DNA of 64,000 nt, taken from assembly GCF_011752935.1 (NCBI RefSeq), contig NZ_VWWO01000001.1:3100001-3164000 (forward strand), in the 5' to 3' direction. This document shows, one piece after another, positions 37,037 through 44,556 of the stretch. Within the stretch, counting starts at the first letter, position 1, and every line of letters begins with the position of its first letter. The notes under the pieces are model-generated. The model was not told the DNA's origin, did not search any database, and was given only the letters and a program-made list of their open reading frames with translations. Source of the stretch: Chitinophaga sp. Cy-1792. Lineage in GTDB: Bacteria > Bacteroidota > Bacteroidia > Chitinophagales > Chitinophagaceae. Position numbers and translations under genes: made by a program.

Positions 37037-38068
37037 TTAGTGAGATACCAGTTTTGATTCGATGATCATTTTTTGATAATCGTTGAGCGCATGTTTTCCG
37101 TTGAGAATATCCAGCAGCATGTTGGTGGCTGCCTGTCCCTGCTGATAGGGGAACTGCTCTACGGATGCAGCAGGCGGGAAGGCGGTATATCCGCTTACCG
37201 GTGTATTGGCATATGAAACGAAGGTAATGTCCTTGTTTATCTCCAGGTTTTGTTTGAGTGCATATTGAACGGCATCCATGGCTACATAGTCGTTGAAGGT
37301 AACCACTGCGGTTACTTTTCTTTTGAGCGACAGCAGGTGTTGCATGGCAGTAGTGGTGCCGGCTGCGGTAAGGTCTGAGTTGACGATCAGTTCAGGGTCA
37401 TACTTCAGGCGATGTTTGCTGAGTGCCTGTATATAGCCGTTGGTGCGGTCTTTATTGGCCACCATCTGTTCCGGGCCGTTGATCATGCCGATCACGCGAT
37501 GCCCTTTTTTCAGGAGGAAATCCACTGCTTCTACGGTACCTGATTCCAGGTTGCAGGAAACGCTGTTGATATCGGCGAGGTTGGGGATACGATCGAAGAA
37601 TACGACCGGGATCCTGGCCTGGCGCAGCATTTCAAAATGTTCGTAGTTGCGGGTGTTTTTGGCGACAGACACAATAATACCATCTACCCGATGGTGTTTC
37701 ATGCTCTGGATAATTTGTTTTTCACGGGCTTCATCGTCGTGCGACTGCCCGAGGAGTACTGTGTAGTTGTTGCTGTAGGCAGCATCTTCAATACCACTAA
37801 TAGCACTGGCAAAAAATGCCTCCGAGAGTTCGGGTAGCAAAATACCAATCGTAAAGGTCTTGCCCTGCTGGAAGAAAATCGCTGTCTGATTGCGCTCATA
37901 TCCCAGTTCTGCGGCCAGTTCCTGCACCCTTGCCTTGGTCCTTAACCCGATACTGTGATGATCGTGTAATGCCCTTGATACGGTAGATACAGAGATATTC
38001 AGCCGCTTAGCAATTTCCTTTATTGTCGGTTGACCCGAAGAAACCACCTTTCTCATACATTTCAGCAA
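37037..38068 (-). CDS. LacI-family transcriptional regulator
   Basis: 343 aa. The N-terminal LacI helix-turn-helix with hinge is PTIKEIAKRLNISVSTVSRA (residues about 14-33) and then the hinge region. The periplasmic-binding-like effector domain follows with FTIGILLPELSEAFFASAIS and the usual sugar-binding fold. The ATG at 38056 is an alternative start. It lies 489 bp upstream of the SGNH hydrolase in the same direction. The three palindromes between them are the natural binding sites. Effector unknown, presumably a sugar linked to the SGNH/DUF1349 genes. Confidence 0.9.
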   Translation of the reverse strand: MLKCMRKVVSSGQPTIKEIAKRLNISVSTVSRALHDHHSIGLRTKARVQELAAELGYERNQTAIFFQQGKTFTIGILLPELSEAFFASAISGIEDAAYSNNYTVLLGQSHDDEAREKQIIQSMKHHRVDGIIVSVAKNTRNYEHFEMLRQARIPVVFFDRIPNLADINSVSCNLESGTVEAVDFLLKKGHRVIGMINGPEQMVANKDRTNGYIQALSKHRLKYDPELIVNSDLTAAGTTTAMQHLLSLKRKVTAVVTFNDYVAMDAVQYALKQNLEINKDITFVSYANTPVSGYTAFPPAASVEQFPYQQGQAATNMLLDILNGKHALNDYQKMIIESKLVSH

Positions 38069-38522
38069 TTAATGGAAAATAGTTACAGTGAACAAGCTGG
38101 CTACTAAGTTCTTATAAATTATAAAAGTTTCCTGCTTATTTGATAATACGCTAAAGTTAGTGAACAGTATTTTAACGAAAATAGTAATAGTTTATAGAAC
38201 TTGACATATGCCTAAAGCTTTTTATTTAATTGACATCTACTGAAAAATCAGCCACTGAATACTTCAGGCTTCTTATAAATGATCCGGTAAAAGGCGGAAA
38301 GAATGAGGTTGTTCCAGCGAGATCTAATACAGTAATTTAGACAGATATATAAATGCAATAATATTTATTTCTTTGCTACTAATCAAAAATTAATGACATT
38401 TTAAGAAGATTTTGTTAAGATTAGCCCGCTTCGGCCTGTTATTTGCATATGGAGCATTACCTTCGGGATACCTATAGTCAACGTATTAAGTAAAATTATC
38501 AGATTATTTAAAAGTGCATTTT
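38069..38522. other. Intergenic region between divergent lacI and ompA-like genes
   Basis: AT-rich with two further copies of the repeat (ACAGTGAACA at 38085-38094, TTAGTGAACA at 38157-38166), both upstream of lacI. A TACCTTCG at 38458-38465 is a possible weak -7 box for the OmpA-like gene. No gene seen. Confidence 0.5.
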
Positions 38523-39386
38523 ATGAAAATAGAACGTTTTGTCCTGCCTGTGCTTGCAATCAGTACCGTACTGGCATCCTGTTCAGCTCCACGCAAGCTG
38601 AGGGAATCTGAGGCAAGAAATGCCCGCCTGGACAGTTTATACCGCAGCACAGCAGCACAACTGAAGAAATGTGATGAAGATGCAGCTCGTGCAGCTGCTG
38701 CTTATAAGGATCGTGTTCAAAATATGACCGATCAGCAAGACCAGCTGAAAGCTAACAACAGCCAGATGCTGGAACACCTCAAAGAACTCTCTGTTATCTC
38801 CAGCTCTCAGGCAGAAAGCATCAAAAAATCACTGGATAATATCGGTGCAAAAGATGCATACATCAAAGATCTTCAAGGTGCTATCGCCCGCAAAGATTCG
38901 CTGAACATGCAGCTGGTACTCAACCTGAAAGGCGCCATCGGTAACCTGGATGATAAAGACATCAACATCAAAGTAGAAAAAGGTGTGGTTTACATCGATA
39001 TCTCTGATAAACTGCTGTTTAAAAGCGGTAGCTATGATGTAACTGACCGTGCAAAAGATGTACTGGGTAAAGTAGCCAAAGTACTGCTGAACCAGCCTGA
39101 CATCGAGTTCATGGTGGAAGGTCATACCGATAACGTGCCTTACCGCCCGAACGTACTGCTCGACAACTGGGATCTGTCCGTAAAACGTGCTACTTCCGTT
39201 GTTCGTATCCTCCAGAACCAATACGGTATTCCTCCTGCAAGGATGACTGCTGCCGGCCGTTCTGAATTCGTTCCTGTGGCATCCAACGATACACCGGAAG
39301 GTAAAGCTGCCAACCGCAGAACCAGAATCGTGATCCTGCCTCAGCTCGACCAGTTCTTCAAACTGCTGGAAAAACCAGGTAACTAA
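38523..39386 (+). CDS. OmpA-family peptidoglycan-binding lipoprotein
   Basis: 287 aa from the ATG at 38523 (a frame opens 9 bp earlier). The lipobox is LASCSAPRK. A coiled-coil rich central part (residues about 30-110) precedes the OmpA domain with VEGHTDNVPYRPN and the peptidoglycan-binding Asp/Arg pattern NRRTRIVI. It tethers the outer membrane to the cell wall or acts in cell division. Stable, abundant proteins of this type usually have strong terminators, as here. Confidence 0.9.
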   Translation: MKIERFVLPVLAISTVLASCSAPRKLRESEARNARLDSLYRSTAAQLKKCDEDAARAAAAYKDRVQNMTDQQDQLKANNSQMLEHLKELSVISSSQAESIKKSLDNIGAKDAYIKDLQGAIARKDSLNMQLVLNLKGAIGNLDDKDINIKVEKGVVYIDISDKLLFKSGSYDVTDRAKDVLGKVAKVLLNQPDIEFMVEGHTDNVPYRPNVLLDNWDLSVKRATSVVRILQNQYGIPPARMTAAGRSEFVPVASNDTPEGKAANRRTRIVILPQLDQFFKLLEKPGN

Positions 39387-39406
39387 TTCAACCCGAACTT
39401 CTCTAT

Positions 39407-39446
39407 AAAAAAAGACGTCTGCACATTTGTGCAGACGTCTTTTTTT
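39407..39446. terminator. Bidirectional terminator
   Basis: Perfect 18-bp stem (39407-39424 and 39429-39446; core AAAGACGTCTGCAC), ATTT loop, A-run on one side and T-run on the other. It separates convergent genes. Confidence 0.9.
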
Positions 39447-39468
39447 ATATATGTTGAATGAAATCCCG

Positions 39469-40404
39469 CTATTTAAGCGATTTAATAAATTCATCTGCGT
39501 AGGCAATTAATTCTACCAATGCCTTTTCTTCCATCGGATAATGCCCGCCGCCTTCCAGGATTTTTACGGTATATGGCGCCTTAATCCCTTTCATCGATAG
39601 CTCACTGAGCTCCAGCGGCGTCCACCTGTCCAGCTCAGGCTGCGTCAATAAAATCGGGCATTTATCATATGCTTCAACGGGTATTGGTAACTTGTAGGTC
39701 ATATAATCAGCCAGAAACTGCAGTTGCACTTTTGCACCTGCGGATGCATAATCTTTCAGGAAAATTTGCAGGGCTGCCTCGTTATTACACAGGCAATCCA
39801 TTTTAGAAACATCTTTCATGGCAATGAGCGCTGTCCTGGCTTTGGTTTTGGATAATTTTTCCATGACAGGAATAACCAGCCAGTTGGTGCCATGAAACTT
39901 AGCTGTTTTATTGCCCACATATTTATTGTCATTCTGCAGAAAACACATGCCAATCATGCCATGTACTTCATTCATAAAGCAGGAAGCGTTATAGATCAGC
40001 ATACCGCCTGCGCTGAGCCCGTAAAGAACCGGCTTTTTATAATCCCGCTTTGTTTCTGCATTAACGAAGTCTGCAAACGAATGGACCCAGTCGTTATAGG
40101 TGATATCTTTCTGGTTGACTTCCGTCATACCGTAACCGAGGTTGTCCATAGCCACCACATCATAGCCTAATGCAGCCATTTTATGACCGAAAATCATATT
40201 AAGCTGCCTTCCGTTGGTACCAACGCCGTGATGCAGGAAAATCCTGTATTCAGCACCTGGATTGGGATAACGGTCGAGGTGCATCTGATTACCATGCCAT
40301 TCCCAGGTTTCTTCCAGCGGAAGATTGTCCGGCTTGATCTGAAATGCTTCGGGAAGCAATGCATTCAGTGCTGACCATGCTTTATTTGATTGGTAGGATT
40401 TCAT
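39469..40404 (-). CDS. Alpha/beta hydrolase
   Basis: 311 aa, no signal peptide. Nucleophile elbow GLSAGG (Ser near residue 150), acid Asp in LTQPELDRWTP and His in EGGGHYPMEEK, with the oxyanion region FLHHGVGTNGRQ. This is the common alpha/beta hydrolase set; substrate not predictable. It lies 80 bp after the Crp-like gene and has its own perfect -7 box, so it may be a target of that regulator. Confidence 0.85.
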   Translation of the reverse strand: MKSYQSNKAWSALNALLPEAFQIKPDNLPLEETWEWHGNQMHLDRYPNPGAEYRIFLHHGVGTNGRQLNMIFGHKMAALGYDVVAMDNLGYGMTEVNQKDITYNDWVHSFADFVNAETKRDYKKPVLYGLSAGGMLIYNASCFMNEVHGMIGMCFLQNDNKYVGNKTAKFHGTNWLVIPVMEKLSKTKARTALIAMKDVSKMDCLCNNEAALQIFLKDYASAGAKVQLQFLADYMTYKLPIPVEAYDKCPILLTQPELDRWTPLELSELSMKGIKAPYTVKILEGGGHYPMEEKALVELIAYADEFIKSLK

Positions 40405-40443
40405 TTTACTAATATTTATTGCTTGCTAAATGAATTAACAACA

Positions 40444-40451
40444 CAAAGCTA
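40444..40451 (-). promoter_or_regulatory. Candidate -7 promoter element of the alpha/beta hydrolase gene
   Basis: TAGCTTTG on the minus strand, an exact TAnnTTTG match, 40 bp before the ATG at 40404. Confidence 0.55.
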
Positions 40452-40483
40452 TTTTAGGTAAAAATGAAACGGCTTAAATTAAT

Positions 40484-41071
40484 TTAAGAAATGAGTTTTG
40501 CCTTTAATTTACTGAGCCAGACAGGGGTAATACCCATAAAACTGGCAATGCTTTGGGCAGGGAAACGCTTGAAAAGAAAGGGGTAATTATGGTAGAGCCA
40601 ATCCAGGTATTCTTCGCTGGTAAGCCCTAATTGAAAGTTTCGGAATAAATCAATGGTAACAAATAATGCTTCTGTTTTTTCATTATAAAACTGCAGCAGT
40701 TTTAAATTGTTTTTCATGACGTTCATCAGTATATCAAAATGGATGGCTATTACGACAGCTGCCTCATTGGCAATAATTTCATAGTTGGTTTTGCTGTGAA
40801 GATATACGGTATCGTAGGATTTAAAGAACTCGCAGAAGCTTTCTGTATGGAACATGACGGTTTTTTCTTCCCCGCGGGAAGTAATGATGTTGCGAATAAA
40901 GCTTCCTGTCGCAATCCAGTAAATTTTTCTGTTGGAAGATTGAAATGCAATGAGCGTTTCTCCTTTCTTCAGCGTTAGTACTTCACATTTTTCTCTCAGA
41001 AGCAGCGAGAGTTGCTGATCATCCGCAGCCAGCATTTGTATAAGTGCATCTACGTAATCGCTATCTTTCAT
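40484..41071 (-). CDS. Crp/Fnr-family transcriptional regulator
   Basis: 195 aa. The N-terminal cyclic-nucleotide-binding-like beta barrel (residues about 15-125, KGETLIAFQSSNRKIYWIATG) is followed by a long helix and a short C-terminal helix-turn-helix (QSIASFMGITPVWLSKLKAK). The canonical cAMP-binding residues are not evident, as usual for the many Bacteroidota members of this family. It is 12 bp after the DUF2867 gene and may be co-transcribed with DinB and DUF2867. Confidence 0.85.
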   Translation of the reverse strand: MKDSDYVDALIQMLAADDQQLSLLLREKCEVLTLKKGETLIAFQSSNRKIYWIATGSFIRNIITSRGEEKTVMFHTESFCEFFKSYDTVYLHSKTNYEIIANEAAVVIAIHFDILMNVMKNNLKLLQFYNEKTEALFVTIDLFRNFQLGLTSEEYLDWLYHNYPFLFKRFPAQSIASFMGITPVWLSKLKAKLIS

Positions 41072-41082
41072 GAGATCATACT

Positions 41083-41628
41083 TTAACCATTATGAGCTAC
41101 GATGCCGCGCAGCATACCGGGAAAAATAAAACCATGAAATGGCCAGACGCTGGCCCAGTATATATCTCCGAAAACAGACCCCGGCACATATATTGCCGTT
41201 TGTACTATTTTATTGTCTTTCAGCTGAAAGTGCAGCCAGGCTTCACCGGGCATCTTCATTTCGGCTTTCAGCAACAATATATCTGACGCTTTATTTGCTT
41301 CCAGTACCCGCCATACATCTACATGATCACCTGCCTGTAAAGCAGTAGGATGGACCCTTCCGCGTTTCAGTCCGGGGCCGCCGGCCAGCTGGTCCATCCA
41401 GCCGCGGAGCTGCCATAGCCAGTCGCCATAGTACCATCCCTGGTGGCCGCCGATTGCAAAAAAATTGGCGCTAACCCTTTCCCTGTCTGTATCCGCGATG
41501 GTCATCTCCCGGATATCTTTATAAAATCTTCTTTGACGGATATATGTATCCCAGTATTTTAAATCCATTTGCACCAGCTGCCTGTTTTTGCAGGCGCAAG
41601 TTAAGAAATACCGGCCTATCCGTGCCAT
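41083..41628 (-). CDS. Stand-alone DUF2867 protein
   Basis: 181 aa from ATG 41628; an ATG at 41568 (MDLKYWDTYIRQ) is an alternative. It carries the DUF2867 core: GGHQGWYYGDWLWQLRGWMD, GPGLKRGR, and MPGEAWLHFQLKD. In many bacteria this domain is the C-terminal half of a larger NAD-binding protein; here it stands alone. Function unknown. The start overlaps the end of the dinB-like gene by 13 bp, so the two are translationally linked. The N-terminal ACACKNRQ region is not conserved-looking and may not be translated. Confidence 0.8.
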   Translation of the reverse strand: MARIGRYFLTCACKNRQLVQMDLKYWDTYIRQRRFYKDIREMTIADTDRERVSANFFAIGGHQGWYYGDWLWQLRGWMDQLAGGPGLKRGRVHPTALQAGDHVDVWRVLEANKASDILLLKAEMKMPGEAWLHFQLKDNKIVQTAIYVPGSVFGDIYWASVWPFHGFIFPGMLRGIVAHNG

Positions 41629-42095
41629 ACGCCCAGGAGCCGGCGTAATGCAACAATTTCTCCTACATGATAGCTATTATGATCGATGATCAGCAGGGCT
41701 TCCCGGAAGAGGTGCTGTCCGTCGCCATGGGCAAAGGGTTCAAAGAGTTTTGCGTCAGGGGCTTCCAGCAGGGCAATAAATGCATGGAGGTCTTCTTTGA
41801 TCTCGTGAATACATTTTTTCCAGGCATCTTCATTTTTGGGCGCCCGTTCTTTTGGCCAGTAGTCGTGCGGCCAGCTGAGTTCTTTGTAATGCGGGTTCCT
41901 GGAGAAATCCAGGATGTCCCACTGTGTCATACGGATATGGCCTACCAGCTGCCAGATGCTGTAGGGCATATTTTCCGGCACTTCGCCGCGTTTTTCTGCC
42001 GGAAGGTTACGTATGGCTTCTTCAAAGGTTACATGTGCATTGCCTTTCAGCAGTTCGTCGCGGAGCGATTGTACTATCAGTTTAGTATCGTACAT
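41616..42095 (-). CDS. DinB-family protein
   Basis: 159 aa from the ATG at 42095 (the earlier frame would run into a repeat element). It is a DinB/YfiT-like four-helix bundle with the metal-binding histidines visible as WQLVGHIRMTQWDIL (His in helix 2) and IIDHNSYHVGEIVALRR (two His in helix 4). Members bind a divalent metal and include thiol transferases and the N-terminal domain of EgtB. In this position, behind the ergothioneine genes but separated from them by a 278-bp element, it is probably a separate function. Confidence 0.85.
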   Translation of the reverse strand: MYDTKLIVQSLRDELLKGNAHVTFEEAIRNLPAEKRGEVPENMPYSIWQLVGHIRMTQWDILDFSRNPHYKELSWPHDYWPKERAPKNEDAWKKCIHEIKEDLHAFIALLEAPDAKLFEPFAHGDGQHLFREALLIIDHNSYHVGEIVALRRLLGVWHG

Positions 42096-42147
42096 AGTTG
42101 TTGGATTTTTATTGCTCGCAAAGATGCAAAGGAAGGCCTTCGGCCTT

Positions 42148-42345
42148 AAAGTTCGCCTGCGGCGGGCTTTCTCGCCAAGCAGCATAAGCAGCAGAGCAGC
42201 AAATACCTGCGTTTTGTTGTTTATAAGGCCTGTGTTTTATTGTTTGGGTCTCTATAGAAGTACCATAATTAATAAAACATAATCCTTTGCTTCTTTGCCG
42301 CTTATGCTGCTTTGCGAGAGAAAAAACGCCGAAGGCGAGTTTGCG
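42148..42345. repeat. Inverted-repeat, MITE/REP-like element
   Basis: Left arm 42148-42205 and right arm 42282-42345 are imperfect inverted repeats of about 60 nt, sharing TTCGCC, GGCG, TCTCGC, AAGCAGCATAAGC and AGCAAA blocks in the same order. The 75-nt centre is AT-rich. Smaller hairpins (AAGGCC-TTC-GGCCTT at about 42134-42148, CGCC-GAA-GGCG at 42327-42337) lie at or near the arm ends. No reading frame is present. Confidence 0.7.
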
Positions 42346-42373
42346 AAAAACTGCTTGCTTTGCATGAAAAACG

Positions 42374-43369
42374 TCAAACAGCCTGCCACAGACAATCGGA
42401 GAACCAGTTACGCTGGTCGCGGAATTCCGCTACAGGAGCAAATCCACCAAAAGCCGCCAGCTGATTGATTTCTACAGGATCATATTTTTGTGAAATCTCC
42501 ATGTAGATAGGTTCATTTTCCCGGAAGGGAATGGTAACGTCGTCGCCTATATGAACCTGTTGTGCGCATAAGCTGATCAGGTAACTTTTGCAGGAACCTG
42601 ATTGCGGATCATAAGTAGGGAAATGTTCGAATTTACTGGTGTCGAAATCGGCCTGCAATTCTCTGTTGATGCGTCTTAGCAGGTTGAAGTTGAATTCTCT
42701 GGTGATTCCTGCGCTGTCATTATATGCATGCAGAATTAATTGCGGGTGTTTCTTCAGGTCGAAACCTGTGAGCAGTAAATCGCCGCTTTGCAGGTGCTGC
42801 CGCAATTGCTGACAGAAGCTGCGTGCCGCTGCGGGTGAGAAGTTACCGATATTGCCTCCCATGAATAACAGGATTTTTCTCCTGGAAGATATGGTGGAAG
42901 CATATTTCAACATCTCGAAATATTCTCCTTGCAATCCGCGGAAACTGAGCTGTGGCAGTTGTTGCGGCAAACTGCTGTTGAGGAGCTGAATAACATTTCC
43001 TGAAATGTCTATAGGATAGTACGTATAGTCGGTGCCGTTATCTATCAGCTGTTGCAGCAGGTGTATAGATTTAGATGCATCGCCGGCACCCAGTTCGATG
43101 ACATCGTAATCGGCGGCGTACTTGCTGAAAGCCGCTGCTATGGCGGCAGACTGCTGTGTCATAATCTCCATTTCACAGCCTGTCAGGTAATATTCAGGAC
43201 ATTGCATGATTTGCTGAAATAGTTCATCGCCGGCGGCATCATAGAAGTATTTCGGGTCCAGGTATTTTTGTTGTGCCCGTAGTCCCTGTACTACATCGTG
43301 GTAGAAGGAGCTTGCGGGACGTGTCCGGAAAACGTTTGCTGGTGTGGAAATTACAGTTAATTGTGCCAT
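42374..43369 (-). CDS. egtD: L-histidine N-alpha-methyltransferase
   Basis: 331 aa SAM-dependent trimethyltransferase of histidine, first step in ergothioneine synthesis. The SAM motif is VIELGAGDASKSIHLLQQL (residues 90-108), followed by LLFMGGNIGNFSP (the Asn that binds the substrate carboxylate) and the substrate-binding C-terminal ENEPIYMEISQKYD. The N-terminal YLDPKYFYDAAGDELF is family-typical. It makes hercynine, the substrate of EgtB, whose gene lies just upstream with a 30-bp gap. Confidence 0.93.
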   Translation of the reverse strand: MAQLTVISTPANVFRTRPASSFYHDVVQGLRAQQKYLDPKYFYDAAGDELFQQIMQCPEYYLTGCEMEIMTQQSAAIAAAFSKYAADYDVIELGAGDASKSIHLLQQLIDNGTDYTYYPIDISGNVIQLLNSSLPQQLPQLSFRGLQGEYFEMLKYASTISSRRKILLFMGGNIGNFSPAAARSFCQQLRQHLQSGDLLLTGFDLKKHPQLILHAYNDSAGITREFNFNLLRRINRELQADFDTSKFEHFPTYDPQSGSCKSYLISLCAQQVHIGDDVTIPFRENEPIYMEISQKYDPVEINQLAAFGGFAPVAEFRDQRNWFSDCLWQAV

Positions 43370-43399
43370 AAATCATGTTTGAAATCATGAATGAAATAA

Positions 43400-44551
43400 T
43401 TAGCCTTTTGCAAGTCTTATTCCTGTAAACTGCCACCGTAGCGGTGGATGAAAAAAGTTGCGGTATGTAATCCTGCTATGATCAGGAGGTGTTACCTCAG
43501 AGGCGCCTCTCAGCACCATCTGATTTACCATGAATTTTCCGTTGTATTCTCCGATGGCACCAGGTGCCTTGGTGAAGCCAGGGTAGGGGAGGTACGCGCT
43601 TTCTGTCCATTCCCAGCGGCGTCCCCATTCGAATTTGTCAGCTGCTACTTCCCATTCAGCTTCTGTTGGAAGCCGTAACCCTTTCCAGGCGGCATATGCG
43701 GTGGCCTCGTAATAGCTGATATGACATACGGGCGTCTCCGGGTCCAGTGGCTGCAAGCCTTGCCAGGTGTAACAATGCCACTTTTCATCTATCTGGTACC
43801 AGTACATCGGGCACCTGATTTCATTGTGTTTTACCCAGTCCCAGCCCTCTGCATGCCAGTATTTAAAGTCCTGGTAACCGCCACTGTTAATGAATTCCAG
43901 GTATTCGGCATTGGTCACCAGCGCTGAGCTGATGGCGTATTCATGCAGGTAGACTTTATGTCTGCCTAACTCATTATCAAAACAAAATCCATCTCCCTGG
44001 AAACCTATTTCGTATATCCCTGCGGGTATGGTAATCCAGTTGGCCGGAGTGGCCGGGATACCCTGGCTGTTCCTCGTTTCATCATACGGGGGCATCAGTG
44101 GATTGTGGCCGAGTATATATTTGATATCGGTGTACAGTAATTCCTGGTGTTGTTCCTCATGATTAAGACCCAGCGTAATCAAAGCTTTGAGATCTGCTTC
44201 CAGTGGCCCGCTCAGGAATTTTTCCATGGCGGCATCCACATGGCGGCGGTACCGCATTACGTCTTCTACGGCGGGGCGGCTCAGATTACCACGGTCTGTA
44301 CGGATAACGCGGGCGCCCACAGATTCGTAGTAACTGTTGAAAACAAAATTGTACTGCGGATCGAATTCCGTGTAGCCGGGAGCATTAGGAAGCAGGATGA
44401 AAGTCTCAAAAAACCAGGTGGTATGGCCCAGGTGCCACTTCGGCGGACTCACATCTACAACGGGTTGTACTACGTAGTCCTCCGTTTTCAGCGGCCGGCA
44501 GATATATTCAGAACGTGATCTTACAGTTTTATATTTTTCGAGCAAAGCCAT
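43400..44551 (-). CDS. egtB: Ergothioneine biosynthesis sulfoxide synthase EgtB
   Basis: 383 aa non-haem iron enzyme. The N-terminal DinB domain carries WHLGHTTWFFETF (His40/43) and the iron-ligand motif LNHEEQHQELLYTD (His131, His135). The C-terminal FGE-sulfatase domain contains GRHKVYLHEYAISSALVTNA, LRLPTEAEWEVAA and the terminal RWQFTGIRLAKG. It joins a thiol to hercynine with O2. No egtA, egtC or egtE lies nearby. Direct use of free cysteine, as in some EgtB classes, would suit the lack of egtA and egtC, but the donor needs testing. Confidence 0.92.
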   Translation of the reverse strand: MALLEKYKTVRSRSEYICRPLKTEDYVVQPVVDVSPPKWHLGHTTWFFETFILLPNAPGYTEFDPQYNFVFNSYYESVGARVIRTDRGNLSRPAVEDVMRYRRHVDAAMEKFLSGPLEADLKALITLGLNHEEQHQELLYTDIKYILGHNPLMPPYDETRNSQGIPATPANWITIPAGIYEIGFQGDGFCFDNELGRHKVYLHEYAISSALVTNAEYLEFINSGGYQDFKYWHAEGWDWVKHNEIRCPMYWYQIDEKWHCYTWQGLQPLDPETPVCHISYYEATAYAAWKGLRLPTEAEWEVAADKFEWGRRWEWTESAYLPYPGFTKAPGAIGEYNGKFMVNQMVLRGASEVTPPDHSRITYRNFFHPPLRWQFTGIRLAKG

Positions 44552-44556
44552 ACAGA

